Assembly (NCBI GenBank): GCA_964499365.1 | Contig: CAZCKU010000004.1 | Span: forward strand, 124,001 to 188,000 | DNA from: PALSA-1316 sp964499365 | GTDB taxonomy: Bacteria; Nitrospirota; Thermodesulfovibrionia; Thermodesulfovibrionales; UBA6898 | Direction of reading: 5' to 3' | DNA length: 64,000 nucleotides | Part shown: positions 42,434-50,155 of the stretch, piece after piece | Position numbering within the stretch: the stretch's first letter is position 1 | How the letters are laid out: each line of letters opens with the position of its first letter | Position numbers and translations under genes: made by a program | Notes under the pieces: model-generated | Databases searched by the model: none | The model's input: only the letters and a program-made list of their open reading frames with translations | What the model was told of the DNA's origin: nothing

Positions 42434-43053
42434 AAAAGATATTCCTGCACCCGCTGACCATACGGCTATGGCACTGGATAAACACCATCTGCTTTTTTGT
42501 CCTGATCGTCACGGGCCTCCAGCTGCGCTACAGCGAGATGCCGACTCTCACCAAATTCAAGACTGCCGTGGATGTCCATAATCTCTTTGGATTCCTCATG
42601 ATTGCCGATTTTCTCCTCTGGTTCGGGTATTATGTCGTGACCGGGAAGATCAGGCTGTATATCCCGATGCAACCCAGAGCGTTCCTGACCGGGGCCATCC
42701 GCCAGGCACGCTATTACGGGTACGGTCTCTTCGTGGGAGAGAAAAACCCCCATCATGCCACTGCCGACAATAAATTCAACCCGCTCCAGCAGTCAGCCTA
42801 CTTCATGATCATGCTGGTCCTTGTACCGGTACAGATCATCACCGGCGTCCTGCTCTGGGACATCAAGAGATTTGCCGGATGGATCTCGCTGCTCGGCGGC
42901 CTCAGGATGGTCGATATCGTTCATGTGGCGGTCTTCTTCTGCCTGACGGCCTTTCTCTTTGTGCATGTCTACCTGACCACCCTCGGCAGGACACCGCTGG
43001 AGCATATCAAGGCGATGGTTACAGGCTATGAAGAAGTTGATGAAGAAAAATGA
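42430..43053 (+). CDS. Cytochrome b561 / HydC-FdnI type membrane cytochrome b
   Basis: A 207-residue, four-helix dihaem b cytochrome. Candidate haem ligands are the histidines in HPLTIRLWHWINT, AVDVHNLFGF, IVHVAVFF and LFVHVYLTTLG, placed as in the Ni/Fe-hydrogenase b-type and formate dehydrogenase gamma subunits. It overlaps the 13-haem cytochrome gene by 4 nt (ATGA), so the two likely form one quinone-reactive complex. The hydrogenase operon lies just downstream on the opposite strand and has its own HybB. Confidence 0.88.
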   Translation: MKKIFLHPLTIRLWHWINTICFFVLIVTGLQLRYSEMPTLTKFKTAVDVHNLFGFLMIADFLLWFGYYVVTGKIRLYIPMQPRAFLTGAIRQARYYGYGLFVGEKNPHHATADNKFNPLQQSAYFMIMLVLVPVQIITGVLLWDIKRFAGWISLLGGLRMVDIVHVAVFFCLTAFLFVHVYLTTLGRTPLEHIKAMVTGYEEVDEEK

Positions 43054-43068
43054 GGCGGAGGCCCGGAA

Positions 43069-43356
43069 CTAAGTAACTGATGTATTTGAGGCACTGTCCT
43101 GACAGAGCGAGCCCTCTGCTGACTCATCCTCTTTCTCGACATCCTCGATTATCTTTGATATCATCTGAAGCGCTTCCTGCGCTGATTCCCGCTCGACCTT
43201 CTGGAGGGCAAAACCTGCATGCACGAGGACATAGTCGCCGATGCCGACCTCTTCCGGCATCAGCATGAGGTTGATCTCGCGCCGGGCTCCGTAGACGTCA
43301 ACCACCGCCCTGAGGTCATCGATCTCGACTATCTTTGAGGGTATGGCCAGACACAT
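43069..43356 (-). CDS. hypC: Hydrogenase maturation chaperone HypC/HupF
   Basis: A 95-residue chaperone that delivers the Fe(CN)2CO unit to the large subunit. The obligatory N-terminus MCLAIP with Cys2 is present, as are YGARREINLMLMPEEVGIGDYVLVHAGFAL. The C-terminal 20 residues are extended and acidic. It lies 13 nt after the maturation protease gene. No other hyp genes are in the window. Confidence 0.94.
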   Translation of the reverse strand: MCLAIPSKIVEIDDLRAVVDVYGARREINLMLMPEEVGIGDYVLVHAGFALQKVERESAQEALQMISKIIEDVEKEDESAEGSLCQDSASNTSVT

Positions 43357-43369
43357 GATGTAGTATAAC

Positions 43370-43888
43370 CTAAATTCTGCCCCAGATACTTTCAGCCGCC
43401 TCAGGGTCAGGCTCCCGCGGAGACACCGTCACTCCGATGGCTTCGAGCTCCTGCACCACCACCTCGATCAGGTGGTCAAACCCTGCCTTTACTTCGTCCG
43501 AGAAACCGATACCCATCTGGATAATCTTCGGCTCAATACCATAGAGGACCAGCTGCTTCGGCAGTTCCCCGGTGAGACAGGCAGAGGCGAGAAGGTCCGC
43601 AATACCTATCTGGTGCGGTGAGATGCGCGTCCTGAATTTGGCATGCACATCCTGCCCCTCGACCTTCAGGACCGTTCCGGGGGGCATACCCCCTTTTATG
43701 GCGTCTATGATGATCAGGTAGTCCCTGCACGAGATATAGGAGAGGAGTTCGATTCCTGACGTTCCGCCGTCCAGCAGTTCAACATTGTCCGGAAATATAT
43801 AGCGTTTCTGAAGCTCCTCGATTGCGCGGATACCGATACCCTCGTCCATCATCAGGATACTGCCGACACCAAGCACCATGATATTCAA
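43370..43888 (-). CDS. hybD: Hydrogenase maturation protease (HybD/HyaD family)
   Basis: A 172-residue nickel-sensing endopeptidase that trims the large-subunit C-terminus. The N-terminal VLGVGSILMMDEGIGIRAIE carries the first acidic Ni ligand. IIDAIKGG carries the second and SPHQIGIADLL the His. It is separated from hybC by a 94-nt gap containing a strong hairpin. The large subunit in this window retains a cleavable C-terminal extension, consistent with this protease being needed. Confidence 0.93.
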   Translation of the reverse strand: MNIMVLGVGSILMMDEGIGIRAIEELQKRYIFPDNVELLDGGTSGIELLSYISCRDYLIIIDAIKGGMPPGTVLKVEGQDVHAKFRTRISPHQIGIADLLASACLTGELPKQLVLYGIEPKIIQMGIGFSDEVKAGFDHLIEVVVQELEAIGVTVSPREPDPEAAESIWGRI

Positions 43889-43932
43889 TACATCACCTCA
43901 ACTGTTCTATAAATTTATCAGTGAAAGATAAA

Positions 43933-43965
43933 AAGGCCCCTCACGTATTCATAGTGAGGGGCCTT
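43933..43965 (-). terminator. Hairpin between hybC and hybD
   Basis: A 12-bp perfect stem (43933-43944 with 43954-43965) and a 9-nt loop. On the minus strand it is followed by TTTATCTTTC. It probably terminates part of the structural operon transcripts and so lowers expression of hybD and hypC. Confidence 0.75.
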
Positions 43966-43982
43966 CAGCAAATCAGAAATAC

Positions 43983-45683
43983 CTATACTGCCTTTACCTT
44001 CACAATCTCGTTCTTTTCCTTGTCCACAACATGGATTGCGCAGGCGAGGCACGGGTCGAACGAATGGACCGTTCTCAGCACCTCAAGGGGCTTCTCCGGG
44101 TCCTTGACCGGTGTACCGATAAGGGACGACTCATAAGGACCGAGGGCGTCCTTGCTGTTCCTCGGACCCGCGTTCCAGGTCGACGGCACGACCGCCTGAT
44201 AATTCTTGATCTTGCCGTCCTTGATGACGATCCAGTGAGAGAGGATACCACGGGGAGCCTCGTGGAACCCGAAGCCCCTTTGCTCCCCGGACGGAAACGT
44301 CGGCGGGTTGAAGGTCGTCACATCGCCCTTGGCGATATTCTCGACCAGGGCCTGCCACTGGCTCTTCAGGGTGTCATACAGCACCGCGGCCCTGATCGAG
44401 CGTGCGCCGATCCTGCCGATTGTCGAGTGGAGTGCCGGTATGCCGACCTTGGTCCCGGCAAGGGCACTGATGGTATCCAGCATCTTTGTGGCATATCTCT
44501 TTGTCGGTTCATGGCCGGCAGCGAACATGCAGAGCACATTGGCAAGCGGCCCGACCTGTGCGGGCTGCCCCTTAAACGTCGGGGACTTGACCCACGAGTA
44601 TTTCCCTTTGTCCTGGAAGTCGGTATACTTCGGTACCGTCTCCCCTTCCCACGGGTGCCTGTCCCAGTCGCCGTCGTACCAGGAATGCTTGATGCTCTCC
44701 TTTACGTTGTCCTTGAAGAACGCATCCTGGTAGCTCTTGATCGGCTGGAACTTGCTGACATCTCCGTCAGGGATATAGCCGCCAGGCAGAGCAAAGGTCG
44801 TCCCCTTGGTGTCCAGAGGCATATCCGGGGCAGAGAGGTAATTGGTCACGCCTTTGCCATGTCCGGTCCAGTCAGCATAGAATGCTGCAACGGCCGCTGT
44901 ATCGACCAGCAGAACGTTCTCGACAAAATCGCCGGCCTTGTCGATCAGCGTCTTGATGTAATAGAGCCTCTCCATGTTCAGCGTCGACTGGCTGTCGAGG
45001 TTAATGGCATTCGCAACGCCGCCGACCGCTACGTTCTGAATGTGCGGGGTCTTCGAGCCGAGTATCGCCACCACCTTGTTGATTTCGCGCTGCTGTTCAA
45101 GGGCCTGCAGATAATGGTGAGCCGCAAGCATGTTCACCTCCGGCGCCAGCTTCATCGCCGGGTGACCCCAGTAGCCGCTCCCGTAGATGCCAAGCTGGCC
45201 TGAGCCGACAAAGGTCTTCAGCCTGTCCTGTGATGCCTTGACCGCATCGTAGCTGTTGCCGTGCCAGGAAGAGAGCTTCTGGCCCAAGTTCGCTGTGGCG
45301 CGGGCGTCCGCCTTGAGTGCAGAGACGATATCCACCCAGTCGAGCGCCGCAAGATGATAGAAGTGAACGATATGGTCGTGGGTCGCATGTGCACCCATCA
45401 TCAGGTTCCTGATATACTGCGCGTTGAGCGGTATCTCCATCCCGAGCGCATTTTCTACCGAACGCACTGAAGCCAGTGCGTGGACGGTCGTTCAGACCCC
45501 GCAGAAGCGTTGCGTGAAGATCCAGGCGTCCCGGGGGTCGCGGCCCTTCAGGATCGTCTCGATGCCGCGCCACATCTGGCCCGATGACCAGGCGTTCGTG
45601 ACCTTGCCCCCGTCGATCTCGCAGTCTATCCGGAGGTGTCCCTCTATTCTGGTGATCGGATCAATCGTAATTCTTTTTGCCAT
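43983..45683 (-). CDS. hybC: [NiFe] hydrogenase large subunit HybC with in-frame TGA (putative selenocysteine) in the L1 motif
   Basis: Read through one TGA (45494-45492), the gene encodes 566 residues of a group 1c/Hyb-type large subunit. The L1 motif is RFCGV-TGA-TTVHALASVRSVENAL, so residue 64 replaces the second L1 cysteine, a bridging Ni-Fe ligand in known enzymes. The L2 motif DPCLACAIH keeps both cysteines and is followed by a 15-residue extension for HybD to remove. The sequence on both sides of the TGA matches Hyb-type enzymes closely with no frameshift. An AGGAGG site supports the ATG. A SECIS-like hairpin follows the TGA. A nonsense mutation or sequencing error is the alternative. 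Confidence 0.88.
45462..45481 (-). promoter_or_regulatory. Putative bacterial SECIS element in hybC
   Basis: Downstream of the TGA, after 10 nt, ACGCACTG and CAGTGCGT form an 8-bp perfect stem with the loop GCTT. The loop starts with G and lies 19 nt after the TGA. This fits the bacterial SECIS rule as I recall it: a G in the first two loop bases, with the loop about 16-37 nt from the UGA. Confidence 0.6.
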
Positions 45684-45702
45684 TCTGTCCTCCTCCTGTC
45701 AT

Positions 45703-46839
45703 TTATGCGTGCCGCATGCCCGGGAGCACCGGCATCTTTTTCACGAATATCATATAAGCCATCACTTCAAGCGCAATCACCCCCAGAGTAATCATGATCT
45801 CTGAGAACGACGGGAAATACTGCCAACCGGCGCCGGGGTCAAAGCCTATCAGGTAGGCATTGAAGCGGTAGACCGACCCTGCCAGCAGCAGACAGCCAGC
45901 TGCAATAAAGAGCTGCCGGTTTTTCTTCCGTTTTTCGGGCGAAAAAAGGATCACGGCAGGTATCACATAGAGAATATTTTCGATGATGAACATCACCGCC
46001 TTGAGGTCAAAGGCAAAGACGAGCCCCAACTGACCCCTGACCAGGATGTCGGCAAAACGTATCACGAGATAGATGCTGATCAGGACCGGAATCATAGCGG
46101 CAAGCTTCGAGAGTATGGGGGTCTCTATCTCGCGTTTAAAACCAACCGACGAGACGATCGACTCGAAGATCACGATAGCGTATCCCATCGTAATTGCCGA
46201 GATCAGAAACAGCAGGGGCAGGAAGCTGGTATGCCAGAGCGGGGAGACCTTTTTCCCTGCTATGAGGAGCAGCGACCCGAGAGATGACTGATGCATCGTC
46301 GGCAGCAGGACGCCGATTGCGATAAAGATGAACATGACCCTGTCGAGGGTCTTCTTCAGCCCCTTTGCCTGGATCCACTCTGCCAGTGTGGGCGAAAACT
46401 CAATCCAGAGGACGCTGATATACAGTGAAACGCAGAGCGCAACCTCGAACATGACCGAATTGAACTGAAAGTATTTCGGCAGAAACAGGTTGTATGCCTG
46501 CCAGTAGCGGCCGATATCAAACATGACCGAAAAACCGGCCAGCGTATAGCCGAACATGCTGGCCAGCAGTGCAGGTTTCACCAGGGGATGATACTCTCCC
46601 TTGTTGAAGATATAGACCAGGAGTGCCATCGAGTATCCGCCGCAGGCGATCGCCGTGCCGGTCACCACGTCATACGCAATCCAGATACCCCAGGGGTACC
46701 CGTCGCTCAGGTTCGAGACCGCGCCGATGCCATAGATAAAACGCTTGATAAGCAGCACTGCAGCGACAGCGAAAAAGAAGGCACAGACCAGAAACGGCTT
46801 GGTGATTATTTTGCCTCCCAATGGTTTGCTTTCTGTCAT
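45703..46839 (-). CDS. hybB: Hydrogenase membrane subunit HybB (NrfD/PsrC family)
   Basis: A 378-residue, roughly ten-helix quinone-reactive anchor protein. Motifs include SDGYPWGIWIAYDVVTGTAIACGGYSMALL, SVMFDIGRYWQAYN, LPTMHQSSLGSLLLIAGKK and TSFLPLLFLISA. ATG 46839 follows a GGGAGA site; an earlier in-frame ATG at 46893 lies inside hybA and adds an 18-residue hydrophilic stretch. It transfers electrons from HybA to the quinone pool. hybC starts 19 nt downstream. Confidence 0.93.
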   Translation of the reverse strand: MTESKPLGGKIITKPFLVCAFFFAVAAVLLIKRFIYGIGAVSNLSDGYPWGIWIAYDVVTGTAIACGGYSMALLVYIFNKGEYHPLVKPALLASMFGYTLAGFSVMFDIGRYWQAYNLFLPKYFQFNSVMFEVALCVSLYISVLWIEFSPTLAEWIQAKGLKKTLDRVMFIFIAIGVLLPTMHQSSLGSLLLIAGKKVSPLWHTSFLPLLFLISAITMGYAIVIFESIVSSVGFKREIETPILSKLAAMIPVLISIYLVIRFADILVRGQLGLVFAFDLKAVMFIIENILYVIPAVILFSPEKRKKNRQLFIAAGCLLLAGSVYRFNAYLIGFDPGAGWQYFPSFSEIMITLGVIALEVMAYMIFVKKMPVLPGMRHA

Positions 46840-46855
46840 ATCGTCTCCCTCATCT

Positions 46856-47809
46856 CTATTCGTCGTTCTTGTGCGTGTTTTTGTATGCGGCAAACAGGAG
46901 GCCGGCCAGGAGGACGCCCGGCCCGATCATGCCCTTGTATACCGTATGCTGGATATTCTCTGAAAAGGCGGCATCCGATTGTTCGTCCAGCGCCGGCATG
47001 CCCAGTTTTTCGAACGGGACCCCGGCCAGCATCAGGACCTGGCTTCCGCCGCCCTCCTTTTCACCGTAGACCTTCGGCTGATATTTCGCCACAGGCCGGT
47101 AGGAGAATTGGGTGGCCTTGACATGCGCGACCGGATAGTTATAGTACTCGCCCGGCTTCAGTGCAAGCCGTTTCTTCGCCTCGGCCAGGAGATCAGAGAC
47201 CTTTCCGAATATCGAGGCGCCGGTAGGGCAGAATTCGCAGCAGGCCGAAAACTTGTTGTCCTTGAAGCGATGTTCACAGAGCTGGCATTTCCGGATCTGG
47301 GGGAAGGCCTTGTCGTACTCGAACTTCGGGATGTTGTATGGACAGGCCAGCTGGCAGTAACGGCAGCCGATGCAGGCCCCCTTGTCATAGGAAACAACGC
47401 CCGTCCGCGCGTCTTTCTTCAGGGCCGATACCGGGCAGGCAGAGACGCAGGCCGGATCGACACAGTGCATGCAGTGCCTCTTGATGAACGAGTACCCGTC
47501 TACCTCGTTGTCCTTGTTCACGCCGCTTCCGGTGGCATAGACCTTGATGATATTCAGGGTCTTCGAAGAGAGGTCTACCGGGTCGTCCCAGACAGAATCC
47601 GGGGTGGAATGCTCGACCGGCATATCGTTATGCTGCTTGCAGGCCGTCTGGCAGGCGCGGCAGCCGATGCAGGCAGTCGCATCATACAGCATGCCGACCG
47701 CCTCGGGAGAAAGCAGTTTCGGCTCCCTCGCAAAGGCAGGGACGCCTCCCGCCAGGAGAAGCCCACCCCCGGCGGCAATCTTAAGGAAATTTCTTCTCTT
47801 GATATCCAT
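46856..47809 (-). CDS. hybA: Hydrogenase ferredoxin subunit HybA, Tat-exported
   Basis: A 317-residue periplasmic iron-sulphur protein. The twin-arginine signal KRRNFLKIAAGGGLLLAGG is at the N-terminus. Four cluster motifs follow: CIGCRACQTACKQH, CMHCVDPACVSACP, CIGCRYCQLACPYN and CQLCEHR with CCEFCPTGA. A C-terminal helix (KGMIGPGVLLAGLLFAAYKN) anchors it. It passes electrons from HybO to HybB. It lies 3 nt after hybO and 16 nt before hybB. Confidence 0.95.
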   Translation of the reverse strand: MDIKRRNFLKIAAGGGLLLAGGVPAFAREPKLLSPEAVGMLYDATACIGCRACQTACKQHNDMPVEHSTPDSVWDDPVDLSSKTLNIIKVYATGSGVNKDNEVDGYSFIKRHCMHCVDPACVSACPVSALKKDARTGVVSYDKGACIGCRYCQLACPYNIPKFEYDKAFPQIRKCQLCEHRFKDNKFSACCEFCPTGASIFGKVSDLLAEAKKRLALKPGEYYNYPVAHVKATQFSYRPVAKYQPKVYGEKEGGGSQVLMLAGVPFEKLGMPALDEQSDAAFSENIQHTVYKGMIGPGVLLAGLLFAAYKNTHKNDE

Positions 47810-47812
47810 GGC

Positions 47813-48952
47813 CTATTTCTCCCTGGATCCGGATTTTCCCTGTTCTTCGTCCTCTTTTCCGAGTTTCTTTGCGGTAACCGCGCTCGCCCCGAGGGCGGCA
47901 CCGGCTATACCTGCGGCAACAGCGACACCGGCAATGGTCAGCCCATGGCCCCTCGTCGCGTCGACCCTGGGCAGGATGCTCGGCGGGGTAAAGTACTTCG
48001 GGCTCGCCGGTGAATGCAGGGGTTTTGTGAAACCGACTCCCTTTTCCGTACAGCCGAAACAGGGATGACCGGTCCCGACAGGCCAGGCGCCTGAACCGAC
48101 ATCATTGAAAAGCTGGGTTGGGCAGTTGGCAAAGGTCTCAGGGCCCTTGCAGCCGAGCTTGTAGAGGCAGTAACCCTTTCTGTGACCGTCATCGCCGAAC
48201 TGGAGGGCGAACCTGCCGGCGTCAAAGTGAGGTCTGCGTTCGCAGTTTTCGTGGATAAGGCGGCCATATGCGAATTTCGGCCTCGCCAGTTCGTCCAGCT
48301 CCGGGAGCTTCTTGAAGGTAAGAAAGTAGAGTACGGTCGAGAGAAAGTTGTACGGATTCGGCGGACAGCCCGGTATGTTGACGCACGGGGTCTTGATGCC
48401 CTTGCTCTTGAATATCTCGTGGACAGCTGTGGCGCCGGTCGGGTTCGGGTCTGCAGAGGGCACCCCTCCCCAGGCCGCACAGGAACCGATCGCGATGACA
48501 GCAGCAGCCTGCGTGGCCATCTCCTCAAGCAGTGAGAGTGCCGTCTTGCCGCCGATCTTGCAGTAGATGCCATTGTCCTTGACCGGAATTGAGCCGTCGA
48601 CCACCAGGATATACTTGCCCTTGTTCTCCTTCATCGACTTCTCACGCCAATCCTCGGCCTGCTTGCCGGAGCCGACCAGGAGCGTCTCATGATATTCAAG
48701 GGATATGAGTTCCAGGATCAATTTTTCGAGGGCCGGATGGTTTGTCCTCAAAAGGGACTCGGTGCATCCGGTACACTCCTGGGCAGAAAGCCACAGGACA
48801 GGAGGCCGCTTCTGCGTCGTAACCGCCTCGGCAATCTGGTCACCCATACCGGGAAGACCGAGTGTGGCTGCAACAGCACTGCAGAATTTAAGAAAATCCC
48901 GTCGCGATACCCCGTATACCGGGCTGCCGTCAGTGACTTCTTCAAGCTTCAT
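47813..48952 (-). CDS. hybO: [NiFe] hydrogenase small subunit HybO, Tat-exported
   Basis: A 379-residue small subunit. The Tat motif SRRDFLKFCSAVAATLG begins near residue 16. Proximal-cluster cysteines are in QECTGCTES, IGSCAAWGG and PGCPPNP. Distal and medial ligands are in HENCERRPHF, CLYKLGCKGP, FANCPTQLF and GHPCFGCTEKG, so all three clusters appear intact. A C-terminal helix (GLTIAGVAVAAGIAGAALGA) anchors the enzyme. A GGAGGT site supports the ATG. It is the first gene of the operon. Confidence 0.96.
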   Translation of the reverse strand: MKLEEVTDGSPVYGVSRRDFLKFCSAVAATLGLPGMGDQIAEAVTTQKRPPVLWLSAQECTGCTESLLRTNHPALEKLILELISLEYHETLLVGSGKQAEDWREKSMKENKGKYILVVDGSIPVKDNGIYCKIGGKTALSLLEEMATQAAAVIAIGSCAAWGGVPSADPNPTGATAVHEIFKSKGIKTPCVNIPGCPPNPYNFLSTVLYFLTFKKLPELDELARPKFAYGRLIHENCERRPHFDAGRFALQFGDDGHRKGYCLYKLGCKGPETFANCPTQLFNDVGSGAWPVGTGHPCFGCTEKGVGFTKPLHSPASPKYFTPPSILPRVDATRGHGLTIAGVAVAAGIAGAALGASAVTAKKLGKEDEEQGKSGSREK

Positions 48953-48992
48953 ACTTACCTCCCTGACTTCGTTATTGGCGTTAGATTCAAAC

Positions 48993-49019
48993 TAATAAGA
49001 TTATATTATAAGCTTATTA
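48993..49019. promoter_or_regulatory. AT-rich inverted repeat upstream of hybO
   Basis: TAATAAG (48993-48999) and CTTATTA (49013-49019) form a 7-bp perfect inverted repeat around a 13-bp AT-rich centre holding -10-like sequences. It lies about 40-65 bp before the hybO start. It may be an operator or part of the promoter; no known regulator site was matched. Confidence 0.4.
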
Positions 49020-49149
49020 AGAATAATAGGGGACAAGGCCCCAAATGTCAAGCGAAATTATTTGCTATCCCCGCGACATTAATCAGAAAATTCAGACTCT
49101 CCGCCGTCCGAAAGTCGCCCGGTCGTGTTATATAGTCCCCCTTATGCGC

Positions 49150-49177
49150 TAAAGTATTCGGGCAGACGGACCGATAT
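49150..49177 (+). promoter_or_regulatory. Candidate sigma-28 (FliA) promoter
   Basis: TAAAGTAT (49150-49157), 12 nt, then ACCGATAT (49170-49177). This is close to the flagellar sigma-28 consensus TAAAGTTT-N11-GCCGATAA, with spacing one base longer. It precedes the putative motility peptide gene. Confidence 0.5.
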
Positions 49178-49195
49178 AAATATCAGAGGACCTGT

Positions 49196-49390
49196 ATGAA
49201 CGAACTCAGCCTGATTACTGCCGCTTTAGGCGCCCAACAGACGGTCACCCAGTCGAAGATCGCCATGGCCGTGCTGAAAAATGCCCTGCAGGCTGACCAG
49301 GCCATTGCCGAGATCCTTATGGAGAGCATAAGGGCTGGAGAGACGGTCATCAATTCGTCCGGACCAGGCAGCATCGACCTCTACGTCTAG
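49196..49390 (+). CDS. Putative motility protein, YjfB-like
   Basis: Sixty-four residues, cytosolic, mainly helical. It resembles the YjfB-like putative motility family: a QQTVTQSKIAMAVLKNALQ core, an acidic helix and a short Gly/Ser-rich tail ending DLYV. A GAGGA site lies 5-6 nt upstream of the ATG. A sigma-28-like promoter precedes it, which supports a flagellar regulon role. No flagellar structural genes are in the window. Function in the family is not established. Confidence 0.7.
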   Translation: MNELSLITAALGAQQTVTQSKIAMAVLKNALQADQAIAEILMESIRAGETVINSSGPGSIDLYV

Positions 49391-49422
49391 GGCACCAGCT
49401 GCGGCATAGCCCTCCTGCTGCA

Positions 49423-50028
49423 TCAGGCAAACTTCTTTTTCTTTAAAGCCATCCTCACGGCAAGGCCGCTGTCCCGCCAGATCCAGACGAGGCAGAACAG
49501 GGCAGAGGCCAGAACAACCCAGGAAAGCACCTTTTCCCCGCGCTGAAACATCGCCGTTGCACCGGCAAGAAGAAATATCAGAAAGCCCACCGGGATAAAG
49601 ATCCTGGACATCACCTCTCTCAGGACGGCGATCCTTCCGAAACTCCGGGCAGCTTCCTCAGTGTTGCCGAGTCTTTCATACATGAGCCCCCGCTGATAAT
49701 ACATGGAATTATTCCCGGGGTCGTTTTCGAGAACACGGTCGAAATAGATCCGCGCGCGGTCAGGGTCTTTGTCCTGCAGCTGCAGGGCAAGCCGTACCAT
49801 CAGCGTATGGGAATTGCTCGATTTAACATAGCAGTCCTCAGCCTGGTCCGCCCTTCCCGTCTCCTCGAGTATGACGGCCTTCAGGAACCAGCCCCGGTGG
49901 AAATCCGGTGCCGCGGCAAGGAGAGCGGTCACCGCCCGTTCGGCAGCCGGATATTCCTTGCGCTCGTAATAAAACAGGACCTTTCCAAGCAGATCCTCTA
50001 TCGTCATCAGCGAGACTTTGGCCGCCAT
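49423..50028 (-). CDS. TPR-repeat protein with membrane helices
   Basis: A 201-residue protein. Residues ~8-135 contain three or four TPR-like units (LFYYERKEYPAAERAVTALLAA, GRADQAEDCYVKSSN, DPDRARIYFDRVLENDPGNN, YYQRGLMYERLGNTEEAARSFG). Two hydrophobic helices follow (IFIPVGFLIFLLAGATAMF, VLSWVVLASALFCLVWIW) and a basic end AVRMALKKKKFA. The N-terminal repeats would face the cytoplasm. Its specific role is unknown. Confidence 0.75.
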   Translation of the reverse strand: MAAKVSLMTIEDLLGKVLFYYERKEYPAAERAVTALLAAAPDFHRGWFLKAVILEETGRADQAEDCYVKSSNSHTLMVRLALQLQDKDPDRARIYFDRVLENDPGNNSMYYQRGLMYERLGNTEEAARSFGRIAVLREVMSRIFIPVGFLIFLLAGATAMFQRGEKVLSWVVLASALFCLVWIWRDSGLAVRMALKKKKFA

Positions 50029-50090
50029 ACAGCGTCTCCTCTCAGTGTTTCAGATTTGTATTACCCTCGTCAGCCGCCAGGCTTCCGCAG

Positions 50091-50128
50091 GCCGGGATAC
50101 ACCTGACGTACCGTCGGCGTATCCCGGC
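50091..50128 (-). terminator. Hairpin after the ActP-like gene
   Basis: GCCGGGATAC (50091-50100) and GTATCCCGGC (50119-50128) pair over 10 bp around an 18-nt loop, downstream of the symporter gene. No strong T-run follows. Confidence 0.5.
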
Positions 50129-50155
50129 TTATGCGACATAACAACGAACGGATGA

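Noticed and set aside
44031..45203. Open frame antisense to hybC
   Set aside because: Shadow of the conserved large subunit.
45465..45494. Reading hybC as two separate genes or as a pseudogene broken by a nonsense mutation
   Set aside because: The frame is unchanged across the TGA, flanking conservation is high, the TGA is exactly at a catalytic Cys position, and a perfect hairpin follows. A mutation or read error remains possible but is the less economical reading.
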